Shown in pieces: positions 1 to 11,612 of a stretch of 64,000 nt of DNA. Under the pieces are notes generated by a model that was not told the DNA's origin, searched no databases, and saw only the letters and a list, made by a program, of their open reading frames with translations. The position numbers and the translations under genes are program-made. Origin of the DNA: Castanea sativa (lineage: Eukaryota; Streptophyta; Magnoliopsida; Fagales; Fagaceae); NCBI RefSeq assembly GCF_040712315.1, contig NC_134017.1:59806636-59870635 (forward strand), read 5' to 3'. How positions within the stretch are numbered: the stretch's first letter is position 1; each line of letters starts with the position of its first letter.

Positions 1-1250
1 CCCTATAGAAAATGTAAATGAACCTCCAAACCTAAGAATAAATACAATCGTGTGACAAGAAACGTACAGCTACGAGGCACCACATGAGATTCTTTCTTGA
101 CAAAATTTAGTAATTAACTCTTCAAAAGTAATAAGATAGAAAACTTACGTTAACATGCATTGTCCTTAATTTCGCCAGTGAAGGTAACATCAGGCAAACG
201 CAAGCTTAATAAAAAAATATTGTGACATTAACTCCAATTTCCTGCAGATTAGAATTGAACACTGTAAATGTTCCAACATCTAACACCAAAGTCACAATAG
301 ACAAATATATTTCTCATAACAATCAAGCTAAATATAAGATGTGTACCTGATAATCATAAGCTACTATAGAGAACATAAGATGGGACTATAATGAAGGGGG
401 TTCTCGATTTTCAAGTGTTCTTAGTAGTAATAATGGGAGCCATGCGTTGGAAACTGTTAGAGTAGGACATGGGCCAATCATGTAGGGTATTGCCTATTTG
501 CGTGATCTACTTATAATTACAAAATATTTTCTGACAAAATGCAAGTGAAAGCAACAAAATTATCTGTCCAACAAACACAACCTACCAACACTGCTGACCG
601 AATTGAACATGTAAATCATCATGAAACTGAGCAATCAAAGCACTCCCTATAGAACTGACCTTGCATTCCGAGATTACGTGCAGACATGACATATCACTGA
701 CCTCTGACCACCAACCACAGAAACAGCACAGGTTCCAGTTGATGTAGATTCATCCTTCTAATAATGTACCTGATTACAATTTTCATAATTGTCTTAACAT
801 GAGGAAGAAGGTGAAGACATAACCAACGTTTAGTGCAAGTCTAAGATGAAGAGAAACTCACATTAACACCGGCTGATTTTTAATTTTTTGTCATCTCCTC
901 TCCAAACTTCTCATTTCAAATGGAGCCAATGTAACCAATTGCACCATTACATTTGGAGCATCCACTGGGAGAGACAACAAAAAACCACTAAATTGTGCGG
1001 AGAATCCTCAGGAAAATCTATTCCAGTAGAAATTTAGCTTCATTTGGAAATGAATAATTTACCTTGATTGAATGTGTCTTTGTAGCACCTAAAGTGACAC
1101 GATATGCATATACTGTTTCCAGCAAGGTTTTCACGTAGGCCACTATGTCAGACACTTCGCTGTGAAGTTGAAGAGAAAGATAGTCTCTAGCACAAATCAG
1201 CAACATTTTCACTCTTGAAATCCTAAATGCTCAGGTTTCCATTCATTTAC
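1..1250. other. AT-rich stretch, no confident gene
   Basis: No gene is recognised here. On the minus strand, 1063-1212 reads as a 50-residue open stretch that ends in a good splice donor (AAG followed by GTAAAT), so it may be a relic exon. I cannot assign it to a family. The rest is AT-rich with short chance ORFs only. Confidence 0.4.
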
Positions 1251-1260
1251 ATTTTCTATA

Positions 1261-1410
1261 GAGGGTGCAAGTACGAGGGAAAAATATAAAGAAATGGAAG
1301 ACCTAAGGAAGCAAGAAGAATCTCGTCAAGAAAGAATCATTAAAGCTAAAGAGAATCTCGTTGCTGCTGAACCAGAACTTGAAAACCCGCCGCCATATGA
1401 ACCTCCATAA
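1261..1410 (+). pseudogene. Short coiled-coil fragment, possibly GMI1/SMC-hinge-like
   Basis: An open frame without a start codon encodes about 49 residues. It is very rich in Lys, Glu, Arg and Gln (for example KYKEMEDLRKQEESRQERI), as in a coiled coil, and ends in PPPYEPP followed by a TAA stop. The pattern reminds me of the coiled-coil region of plant GMI1-like SMC-hinge proteins, but that is recognition from memory. There are no flanking exons in frame, so at best it is an isolated relic exon. Any coiled-coil protein could explain the composition. Confidence 0.3.
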
Positions 1411-2959
1411 AATGACGAAATCAGCAACATTTCTACCCAATGATTGATTTTATCTGGCGGTGTGGGTTATGATGTGAGTTTATGGACACATAGTCGTTGG
1501 AGACTTCAACCACTTTCAATATATGGAGCTGATTTTGCGGTTAACTGTCTTGAGGCATCTTGAAAGAGTTATCAATCTGCAAGCTGCCTATTTTCAAAGT
1601 TTATTAGGGATGGAGGGCCAATTCCAGCTTCAACTCTATATGTGCTATTGTCCTACAAAAATGAAGAGTGCGTACATTTTTAAATCTAACATGAACCACT
1701 AAACAAGACAATTAATCATGTTCCATCGGTCATATTAGTTAGGTAAAATTGGGCAGAAAGGCAATCACTTGAAAACATACATTTTTTTTTATCTATGGTA
1801 ACCTCTTGTTTAATTAACAGTTCAATGCATATTTCACAATCAGATGGTAATGTGAGGATACCAAAAGAACCACTAAAGCACTCAGTTTCTTGGTACTGTA
1901 ACTCCCTCCAAAATCACAGAGCTGATTTTCTGACTTTTTACCTCGCATGCATTTACCCACAAACAAACCCCCCATATCTACTTATAATTCAAACATGTGA
2001 AAGGCATGTACATCCCAATAAAAATTTAAACTTTGCTAATTCAATCATGAAGCTAACTTCGACTACCCTATTGAGGATTTCTGCCAACCCCAACAATCCT
2101 ACACGTCATTGCAAATCAGGCCAGAGGAAATAACGATTTTTCTGAATATATACAAAAGAACTTCATAATAAACCATTGCCATGTTGTATTTAATCATAGG
2201 TTACCATCAAAATCCCTATAATTCATGTGAGGAAAAATTCTGTATATAAACATAAAGAAATGGGCAGCTTTGAATAAAAGGTGCTACCAATAAATGAATA
2301 ATGGAGTCTGTCATTTGTGTTTAAACAAAGATTTTACAACACACAATTATAGTTTGATGCAATTAACAAAGAACAATATTTGACTAATCAGTGGTTGTAC
2401 ACCGCAAAACATCCTGTAAGATCAACTTTAATAGCCCAAACTCTATAATCTATTTGAAACTTATTTTTATTTTATTACTTTTCTGTGCATACTTTCAGCA
2501 AAAAAAGCTAGATAAATTGTTTTCAAACATATAGTTACAGCCATGAAAAGGGAAATTGCTGATTTTGCAAAATTGGATTGAAGGTTAATTGCTGAAGAGA
2601 AAGTTGGTTTGGACCCAGTCACAGCAAAAGAGTGTTTAATTTTCCTCCCTATAATCTTGCAAAATGTTCTATTTTTCAAGCTTCTATCTATGTCCGTTAG
2701 TTTATATATCCTACGTGGCTTAACAGAGTGATAAGACTTGGACAATATTAATTTATTTTTAAAATTTTAAACAAAAATATTAACAGATGCCCTTAGGGCA
2801 ATGGTTAACAATCTATTTAAAGAAGAATTTGTTGGAAAAAAAACATGGATTGAACAATTTAAAGTGTGTTTGAGAAAGTATGTATATTGAATTAAACATG
2901 GAACAATTGAGTCAGTAGTAGTTGTTGAACATCTTCCAATTACAAAAATTTCACTGCTC
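1411..2959. other. Non-coding stretch, nothing recognised
   Basis: Both strands hold only short ORFs of biased composition with no recognisable domain, start context or splice pattern. A 112-residue plus-strand frame at 1795-2133 looks random. I see no repeat or element boundary here. Confidence 0.4.
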
Positions 2960-3602
2960 ACCATCTTAGCCGTGGACTCACTGCAATTTGGGGATGACCA
3001 AGAAGCAGCAAGAACCCGTGCCCTAGCTAGGAGAACAACCTTGGACTTATCGGGAACTTTTCAGCAATCGTCCTAGAACTTCTTCAGCTCTCACACTTTG
3101 TTCTCTCTCACAAAGACAAGCTTGAAGCAAGACAGGCATCACACTATCAAGAAACATGTCGACAAAGGCAAGTGCAGCAACAAGTTCTCGAGCCTGTAAA
3201 GAATCCAGAGAGATAGAGTTGATCAAGAAAATCATCCCACCAACAATGGCTCACTTTGTTAGGATTAAATTGAAATTAGAAAGGTTAAAAATAAAGAGTG
3301 CAAAACCTGATCCAGCTTATTTGCGTGGAGAAGCAAAAGAACTCGATTTGCATATACTGCTTCCTTTTGTTTTGGTGAAAGCTTCAAGTTAAGTCCATGA
3401 GCAAGCTGGAAGTTCTGTGAATCTTTCTCTTTCAGCCTATCAAGTTTCTGTAGGCCATCAGAAACATCTTTTGGACCTTTCAATGCAATGAGGTTGTTCA
3501 CTGCCACTGCCAGTGATGACTCATCTGCCAGATCTCGATTAGTAATGTCTGTGTAAGCTTCAATGGCCTCTTGTGTGTGCCTAAGCCAAAGCCGAGTTTA
3601 TG
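2960..3602 (-). pseudogene. SRP72 gene fragment with a retained intron
   Basis: Two exon-like pieces encode part of the 72-kDa subunit of the signal recognition particle, the cytosolic ribonucleoprotein that targets secretory proteins to the ER. The upstream piece (about 3308-3590) begins after a TTAG acceptor and includes ADESSLAVAVNNLIALKG and KLSPKQKEAVYANRVLLLL. It ends at a GT donor after CTGGATCAG. The next piece starts after ACAG near 3200 and includes ARELVAAL and DSVMPVLLQ. It then loses frame: PDKSKVVLLARA is found in a different frame near 3000-3060. The intron shows this is a DNA-level copy rather than a reverse-transcribed one. Only a small part of the roughly 650-residue protein is present, with frameshifts, so it is a dead fragment. 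Confidence 0.75.
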
Positions 3603-3802
3603 CTGAGATTTACATTACTCATGGAACCCAAGTTAGAAAATCATCAATCTGATAACTAGACTCTGAATCAACACAAGGCAATTTTCTTCTTGTCTTTAAT
3701 TTGAGAACACTAAACCGAAAATTGTTGCACCTAAATACAGCATTTTTATAAATACAATTCCATTTCACACCCACAAGGACATTAAAAGAATTTTATGCCA
3801 TT

Positions 3803-6234
3803 CTACTCCTTCTTGGACTTTGAGAGAGCTTTCTTCCTCTGCCCAAGCATATACCCATACATGTGAGGACTGCCTGCAATATATAATGTCATTTCATCAG
3901 TTAAGAAGTCTGCAAACAAATGAAATTAGCCAACTAGATAATGAGTTATTAACTTCCAAAGAAGAATCTGAGTTCATGCCTGGGACATAGATTCCGAGTG
4001 CAAGAATTGCAGCATAGAAGAAATCAAAAGAGAAGTTCCATTTGTTTGGCATCCTTATACAATACTTTTCAGATTCCTGCAAGCACCTCAATTTGTTCAG
4101 TTCACACATTTTTAACAAATAGTTTCATTGAAATTGCAAGCTAATTGTTGAAATGGAAATGCCTTTCAAAGCATTGTAAGCAGAGAGCAAAAGATAATCA
4201 TTCAAAAGTCACCAAACTTAGTTTTCCCAGCCCCACTCCAATCTTTTTTTCTCATGCTGACCATTCTTTGTGTGTCCTACTTGTAAAAATGAATGACAGA
4301 AATTATGAAATCAGCACATTTAAAACTAGGTCAATGCTTGTCAAGAGATTGTCAAACAATCCATAAAATTGTGCTATATAACCCAAATGGGACTTGGAAT
4401 GCATATCTAACAGGCTAGGAGATTGCTTCTTCTCTCTTATTATTTTTTTTTTTGGAGGGATCTGCATTTGATCGAAGCTCTCACACTCTCATAAGTCATA
4501 AAATTCCTGAATATGGGGCCAGAAAGAGACCGTGAAATATGTAAAAAGTTCTACAGACACAATCAACCATTGCAGCATTTTTACCATTAAGAGATACTTT
4601 TTTAACTTCACAAAATAGATGATGCAAGGAGCTAATTGAAATAACTGAAGTTGTTTCCCACACTCTAAAACCACTGTTACTGCACTTTGTAGCGTTTAAT
4701 CAATACACAATTAAATAACACTTCACTAGGACAACTTCATTTTGATATATACATGAAGTAGTAATTTAAAGTTGTTGGAGATATCAGATAATTCAGTTTA
4801 ATAGGTATATAGTTCTACCGAAACATATTAGCAAACGAAGTCTTGCTTTTCTGCATCATTAAAATTGTTACCTTGCTAAATGGCAGGGCAACATATATTA
4901 GACCGACTTCACTAGAGATACCAGTTGGATACAAGCACAAAAAGGTGCTATACCTGCATGTCATATATAAAATTTCAATGAAATAAAGCAATCACTCCCT
5001 TTCCGTCCAATGGGAAGAAACGTACATAGTCTATACCTGAGCCACAAGAGCCATGAAGGTGCAAAACCAAGTGCCTCCTTCAGCCCAAAGAAAGAATACC
5101 GAATAATCTGCAGGAACCAAAGAAAAAAAGGTTTCTAATATCATTTCTAATACCATATGCTCCAATAAAGAAAAAAGAACACCAGGCTTACACTATACAT
5201 TCAATATCAGACTGCAGCATCAACCAACAAAAGTTGAGATTTGATTCAACATAAAAACCCTGTGGGGCTAAAATTTTACAAAAGATTGGAATTTTCCTCA
5301 TTCTAAATCACTGCAGTTTTTTCTCCTAATTTTAAAGTGCTAAACAAAACCCAGATATCAAACTCAGCAATACATATTTATAGGGCTCAATGCTCAGTAA
5401 TTTTTTCATGTAGGTGGGGTTTTATTTGTACCACGCCACCACTAATGGTACAGTAATTTTTTCATAGAGGTGGTGTTTAGAAATTTGTACCACTTTACCA
5501 CTAATCCTTTTATTGGTAACAGTTTGACACATGCGTAAAAACAGAACAAAACAGGAACCCAAGAATGCAGTTGGAATAAAACTGAAAATCATGTAACACT
5601 TGCCTCCGTGATGGACCAGCTGATGACTAGGGAGGTCACAAGTATGTGAGTCTGAGTCTGGCAAAATCATAAACTACACATCACATATAGTCTAAAATAA
5701 TAAAAACAATATTTTGACAGTTGAGTATTACAAAAGAAATGCATTCATTGATTCAAACCTGAGGGAAACTCCACAAGATGAACCAAGTCAAATACAACCT
5801 TGAAGCTATTTGTGGCAATGTTGCTGATACTGGAGATCTCACCAGACCTGTTTTTTATAAAATTTATTAACAACAAAAACAAAAAGTATTCGTTTAACAT
5901 AAAAACATGATCTTTAGGGAACATTATTGATGAACAGAACAGAACAAAACAAAACAAAACTCACCTACTAGACTATGAAAAATCTGTTTCATCGGGGAAT
6001 CCGAAACAACAACAACAACCACCCAAAGAAGTTAAGAAACTTAAACATGTGCAAACCAGAAGTGAGTTAATCTGAGACTATTTGAATTGGGAAAGTAATT
6101 ATAAAAAAAAGTAGAACAGAACCTCCAAGATGGCGGCGGTTTGAGCAAGCTGAAGGGGTCTTTCAACGGCAGAGTAGACGTGTTGATGCCCTGACTCTCT
6201 CACTGTCTTCACAGCAAGGTACAATACTTGAAAC
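3803..6234 (-). CDS. PAS2: Very-long-chain 3-hydroxyacyl-CoA dehydratase (PASTICCINO2/HACD type), first exon missing
   Basis: This enzyme carries out the third step of very-long-chain fatty acid elongation in the ER membrane, dehydrating 3-hydroxyacyl-CoA to trans-2-enoyl-CoA. Eight exons join in frame: 6234-6123, 5983-5965 (only 19 bp), 5847-5759, 5657-5604, 5107-5037, 4953-4872, 4076-3980 and 3873-3803. They cover the family from AQ-VLYLA-like sequence through PLQLAQTAAILE, LVRSPVSATLPQIASRLYL, HILVTSLVISWSITE, IIRYSFFGLKEALG and RMPNKWNFSFDFFYAA to a C-terminal lysine-rich tail ending KALSKSKKE. The catalytic Tyr and Glu, seven residues apart in RYSFFGLKE, are kept. Two introns use GC rather than GT donors: after 5604 (GAG, then GCAAGT) and after 3980. 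The exon with the start Met (about 25 codons) is not seen between 6235 and 7298, so the gene may be 5'-truncated or its first exon may lie beyond the PMD gene. The remaining frame is intact. Confidence 0.85.
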
Positions 6235-7298
6235 CTGCACAATTTCCAAATTTAGATATAAAAGAGAAACAGATAGAAGGAAATGGGTGTGAGAGATCTG
6301 AAATAGTGGAAAATTCTAACTGATGCTAACGTACTGCTTTTTAAGAGCAACATATGAATTTTTTTTTTGATGTGCATAGAGTATGAACATCATTCAGTGC
6401 ATTTGGAATGCAAGATTTAATCAACTGACAAAAAACTAAAATTTTGGCAAAAAATCTATAATAGGATCTGGCTAAATAGGAATCAGCTTTAACAACACAC
6501 CATTGACTGTTTTTTAATCATTCAGCATCTTGTTAGCGTCTGGATCATTTATACTCTCCAAATCCTTGACTTGTCTGCCAGAATCTTTGATAAGCCTGAA
6601 AAGGAGAGTACAAAATTATCATTCTGCCTGGGAAAAAAAAAACTAAGAAAAAAGGAATAGAAAAACACTTGTTTTATATGGGTAACTAGAACATAATGAC
6701 CACCAGCATGGGATTCAATCCTTGAGCTATCCTCCACCTCTTATTTAGGTAGGGAGGAAATGGCATTTGATCTGAGGATCATTTGCAAAAGGAAAATGAA
6801 AACACACACACAAAACAGAACCAGCAGCAGCAGTAAAAAAAAGATTGTTTTCTAATAATTTTTTGCTAAGCAATTAACCCATTGGCTAATACAAAACTAA
6901 TCTCAGAACTCATATCACCAATTTGTTGAGTCACAACTTTCAAGCATCAATTAGTAAAGTAAAACCTGTTCTTTGGGCAGAAACTAAGCATCCAAGGGTA
7001 TAGGCAAATGTTAATTAGATGTACTTAGGCTTGGCAGCCCAAGACTTTACCATAGTAGCAGACAATGGCCATTGATTTAACCGCCAAAGTCAGAGTAGTT
7101 GCTTACCGTCTTCTACACCCGCATCACTGTCATTTTGGCCCCCTTCAACCACTCGTTCCCATCACCTACTTCGAAAAATGTACGTTAAAACCATATTGAT
7201 CTCCATAATAATATCATGAAGTAATCAATAGTAGATTGAAATGTGAAAAGAGGAATACCACTAGTTATAAAGTGTGTTGTTTCACATTTAGCTTTGAG
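6235..7298. other. Region upstream of the dehydratase; no first exon found
   Basis: I searched the minus strand here for the expected dehydratase first exon (an N-terminal piece ending in a Trp codon split at a GT donor) and did not find it. On the minus strand a stretch around 6520-6600 reads QVKDLESINDPDANKMLND followed by a stop, and one around 7100-7165 ends in a good GTAAGC donor. They could be relic exons of one unknown gene. The sequence is otherwise AT-rich. Confidence 0.35.
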
Positions 7299-10184
7299 TT
7301 ACCTTTTTTGAATCTTATGCCGTCTAGTATAATGAGGAGGAGGTCTTGCATGTCCTTCGTCAGATGCCTCGGGCCCAGTATTGTGTCCATGTTTGTGCCC
7401 CCTTGTCCCACAAGGAGGTGCCTTTGATATGCGTTTCGGCCGACCTTCTGCCACTGCAGGTAACCCAACAGTCTGCTCAGCCTGAACATGGGGTAGGTCG
7501 ATGGCTGAAGACGGGGCAGTAGATGTACTGTGGGAGGGTGGCTCCTGCTGCATGTCAGGTGGAGTTGGATCAATACCCAGGTCAAAGGATGGAATGGGTA
7601 ACAGCTGAGGAAATGACCGTGGAGTAGGTGGACGAATGTCAGACCCAGGACAAGGATGTGGGGTGGGTGTCAGTATGGTGGGGCGAGGAGATGGATGTGG
7701 GGTGGGTGAAGGAATGGTGGGGGTAGGGGATGGATGTGGGGTGGATGAAGGGATGGTAGGGCTAGGGGATGGATGTGGGGTGCATGGAGAAGGATCGGGG
7801 GTAGGGACAACCCGAGGGCTAGCAACAGGCGGACGAGGGCGACATCTGGCCGGGGTTGTGCTCGTGCTTGGGCCCGTTGGAGTAGGTACCTCCTCATTCG
7901 GGGCCTCAGGAATAGGAGGTTGTACACGTTCAATTGCATGCACTGCCGTTAGGACCTTAGTAATGTCCTTGTGGTCCTCTGTGCCCACTGGGTGACGCCT
8001 CAACAAACGGACGTATCCCTTAATCTGCACATGGAAAAACCACACATATTAGTAATGCAATACCAAATCAACAATGCCAATCGATAATAAAATAAATGTT
8101 GGTTCAGAATTGGTTGTGCTAGTAATAATTGCAAATTATAGAGAGACCAAGTGCTAAGCAAAAAATGTGATACTATCATGTTATCTAAATAGTGGTTTCA
8201 TGCTATTTCAGTATGGTAAGATGTAAAAGACATTGAGAAGTTACCAGCAGAGTCACTATAGCACCAGGCCTATCTATGAACCTCCGAGTTATCCTTTTGA
8301 ACCAGTCATGGTACTCGTACTGTGGAGGCATATCACCAAGCACTGCTTCACAACGTCGTCGAAGGCGATTACCCCACTCATTGATATGCACAGCATGCTT
8401 TCGCGTCCAATCAACACCGACCTTCCCCCTCAAATCAATGCCATGAAGCACAGTGTCGGTGTCAACATTGCGAGGAATTTCTTGGATCATCCCAAATTGA
8501 CGAACGACACGATCCGGTGTATGTTTTTCTACTATGTGGAAACATACAAGCGGCACCGTTGCCGTCCACACGGCCCTCCCTGCAACGCACCATGGCGGAA
8601 GGTCCTCTAACTCAGCTTTATATGGCTGCCACACCACCTGCAACAGCCAAAAAACAAGTACACAACACATTAGGTAGCAATGTTTATATTTCAAATCCCC
8701 TCAATCCAATATCTTGTTCCTAAACATGTAAAACAATGCATTTTCATACCTGGCCTGGCAACATTGAAGCTATTTGCTCGTGATACCTGTCCCTGAAGAT
8801 GTGGGCGGGCCTATTTTTCTTGTTTGGGACCCACAACCACCTACAATCAGTTGCAATAGATCAATATCTCGATTATTTCGTACAGAGATAATTCCAATGT
8901 TAAAACTATAATGTAATCACATATAACTACTGAGATCATCTTATAGATATTTACTTAATTAATAATAACAATAGAATAAGAAACTCGATTATAAAAAACA
9001 AAGCACATACAAGCCACATGAAAATCACAAAATTGGAGTATATTAACGTAATCATATATATTGAACCTCTATTTGAAATTTACACAATGTTGACATAAAA
9101 AATTGCTAGAAGCCTTTAAAATAAATAAATAAAAGCAAGTTACATTATTATAGGCTTAGGGAATGATCGCATAATGTAGATGATGTGCATGAGGTAAAGA
9201 CTTACTTCATGGACACTGGACCACGCACTGGAGGACCATAAACACCCACTGGCGGACCATGCTCAACTGCGGGGCACAAATAGGGGAACCTGGCCCATGC
9301 CCAATACTGGAGTAACAGTAAGCACCCACCAATCTGACTAGTGTCTTCGCTTGCCCTGCATAGCTCTCGGTACAACCATGGAAGGCAAGCACTTCCCCAA
9401 CTGTACCTTCGTGGGTTATGAAGGTCTTCCAACTGTTGCACCCACATTAGATGCACCCTATCGCCGGATTTTTCCATGAATATTGTGTCCCCCAATAGCG
9501 CTAGGATGTAGCATCGTGCATACTTATGCAGTTGGTCCTCTTCAGCATTAGGCGGCAATGGATCGGCAACTTGCTCCAAAAGCCGGTTGATGAGAATCCT
9601 CTGACCAGTAAGTTGCTTATGGTTGTCTTGATTTATAGGTTGAAAGCCAAGGAAGTCCCGGCACACATCCACCTAAGTTTTCTGCGTGCTCCCTGTTATA
9701 GCGTCACCATCAACAAGAAGCCCAAGAAGAACCTCCACATCCTGCAATGTGATGGTGATCTCACCATGTGGCATGTGGAAGGTGTGAGTCTTGGACCGCC
9801 ATCGCTCCACTAAGGCAGTTATCAAACCATGGTCAATCTCTCTACCCGGGACCCAAAGGAGTCCCTCCAAACCAACTGCCTTGATGATGTTCCTGACTCG
9901 GTCGTCCACCATTGGCTCTCGATTGGAGAACTCTGAACTACGGCTACGGCAGGTAACGGATCCTGGATCCTGCACAAAATCGAACCATGGATTAATATAT
10001 GGGTGGCATATGCATGTACATTGTATAAATTAAATGCATGTACATTAGTTAAATCTTTAGTTTTATGTTTTACCTACCCATTCCAAATAGCTTCGGACCG
10101 ATGCTTGAGTTGCTTTGACAACACCGACCTGTCAATGGGTCCAGGCTCTGTATAGTCAATCCGTCTAGCATTTGCAGCAGCCAT
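7299..10184 (-). pseudogene. Plant mobile domain (PMD / MAIN-like) protein gene with two nonsense codons
   Basis: PMD proteins occur in plant transposons and in domesticated relatives such as MAIN and MAIL1, which act in the nucleus. Five coding exons fit: 10184-10074 (starts MAAANARRIDYTEPGPIDRS), 9969-9206, 8840-8750, 8637-8245 and 8024-7299. Typical PMD sequence includes LVERWRSKTHTFHMPHGE, ITLQDVEVLLGL, WLYRELCRAS and the tail RPPPHYTRRHK. Exon 5 encodes a Pro-rich linker with a 13-residue tandem repeat. Two TAG codons interrupt it: one as the last codon of exon 1 (10076-10074, where family logic suggests Gln) and one at 9675-9673 (between STQKT and VDVCRDF, where Trp is usual). Both fit single C-to-T changes on one strand or the other. 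All splice sites used are GT-AG. The gene may be the cargo of a DNA transposon, but I could not place terminal inverted repeats. Confidence 0.8.
7654..7809. repeat. 39-bp tandem repeat inside PMD exon 5
   Basis: The word GGATGTGGGGTG recurs at 7654, 7693, 7732 and 7771, exactly 39 bp apart. On the coding (minus) strand it gives four copies of a 13-residue Pro/Ser/Thr/His unit (PHPSPTPTIPSPT and variants). Because the period is a multiple of three, copy-number change keeps the frame. The units differ by several substitutions, so the array is not very recent. Confidence 0.85.
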
Positions 10185-11600
10185 ACTACACAAAAATGAT
10201 AAGCAGTTAGTTTGAGAAATGAACACACAATATGCTTATGGAAGTAGGTATAACTAACAAAACATCATTGATCCCTATCTCACCAAATTTACTCCCACAA
10301 CCCTAATCCATAAAAGGACTAATGATGTGGCATAATGCCATAGCTATTTCCCCAAGAGAGCTTGATTGAAAAATCCAAGCTTCCGAAGCCTAAAACCCCC
10401 TCAATCCCATGTTCCTTAAATTTTGTTGTAGAGCTAACTGTGTCTCCACTCTCCATTCACCTAATGAAATTACCTTTCATCCCCTAGGCCACTCAACAAC
10501 AAGTCTCCTTAAAGCCCTCCTAACATTTTACAAGAGAAACACAAGCGAAAAGAAAGTGAATTTATAAGATCCACAATAGATCAGTAGATGCAAAAGTACA
10601 AGACCACTCGAACAAAGATCTTAAAACATGGAGTTTTTCAGTTCAACTTCAACAATAATAAAAACTTAAGTCCAAAACCCTCTTAGGCAACATGCATTGG
10701 ACCCGAAAACAACAAAAACTAAAGACCATGGGTTCGTTTGGTTAAGCACTTTAAGAGCTTAAAAAAGCATTTTCAAAACCCAAAACTCTGAATTGCAACC
10801 ACAACTCCTCATACCTTTTTTACATACACTCACTTTAAACTCAAAACACAGCTTATACAAACACACCCCATAACTCATAAGCAATAGCACAATTGAATAA
10901 CAAAAACAGTCCACGCTAAAATCATACAACTTCTATTACAAATCTGGATATAGTTATTTACTGTAGACAGTTTTCTTAGCAATGGTTAAGCACTTTAAGA
11001 ACTTAACAGAGCATTTTTAAAACCCAAAATTCTGATTTGCAACCCAAAATCATACAGCTTCTATTACAAACACACCCCATACAAACACACCCCATAACTC
11101 ATAAGCAATAGCACAATTGAATAACAAAAACACCCAAAATCCCAAACCAAACACAAACACAGAAAATACCCATTCTAATAAACCCAGATTCAACGCAAAA
11201 AACATAGCAAACTTCTAGCAATTTCGGAATAATCCATGAACAAAGAAAAAAGTTATATACATTCACTTACCTTACAAGTTGTTCTCTGTGAGCAAGAGGG
11301 AGGCAGTGGAGGCGCAGAGCAAGGTTTTCTCAGATTTTTCCCACCGTACTTTCTACAAAGCACTCACCTTTTTTTTAGCTTTGAGAGATCGCGTAGACTG
11401 AAGGAAAAGGGTGGAGACTGAGTGAGAGAATAGTGGTGACTACGAAGTGGGTGAGTGAGTGAGAGTGGAGAGGGTGAGCGAGTGAGACTGAGTGAGGTTC
11501 GGTGTGTAAGAGTGAGGGTGGGTGAGAGGAAGAGTAAGAGTGTGAGGGTCTGGTTTGTTAGAGAGAGGGGAGAGTATCAGTGTGAGAGGCGTTAAGTTTG
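10185..11600 (-). promoter_or_regulatory. Probable 5'UTR with intron and leader of the PMD gene
   Basis: On the minus strand a consensus donor (AAG then GTAAGTG) lies at 11271/11270. A matching acceptor (GTGTAG) sits immediately before the PMD start codon, with the coding exon resuming at 10185. This suggests a 5'UTR intron of about 1.1 kb. The presumed leader, 11273 to about 11590, is strongly pyrimidine-rich on the minus strand (GA-rich on plus), as plant 5'UTRs often are. No TATA box could be assigned with confidence. Confidence 0.5.
10857..11130. repeat. Short direct duplication in the PMD 5'UTR intron
   Basis: A stretch beginning ACAAACACACCCCATAACTC and running through GCACAATTGAATAACAAAAA occurs near 10858 and again near 11092. 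A related upstream word (GGTTAAGCACTTTAAGA) occurs near 10741 and 10983. The two blocks are a diverged local duplication of roughly 230 bp. No function is evident. Confidence 0.6.
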
Positions 11601-11612
11601 AAAAAACCCCAA

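Noticed and set aside
1795..2133. Plus-strand ORF of 112 residues
   Set aside because: Composition looks random, with no domain, and there is no splice or promoter support.
3156..3392. Plus-strand ORF of 78 residues
   Set aside because: Antisense to the SRP72 fragment, whose minus-strand protein similarity is clear.
7636..7995. Gly/Val-rich plus-strand ORF of 119 residues opposite the PMD exon
   Set aside because: It is the antisense reading of the Pro-rich tandem repeat; the minus strand has family matches and splice sites, this one has none.
9673..9675. Programmed readthrough of the TAG in the PMD gene
   Set aside because: A second TAG in exon 1, both explained by single transitions, makes simple decay more likely.
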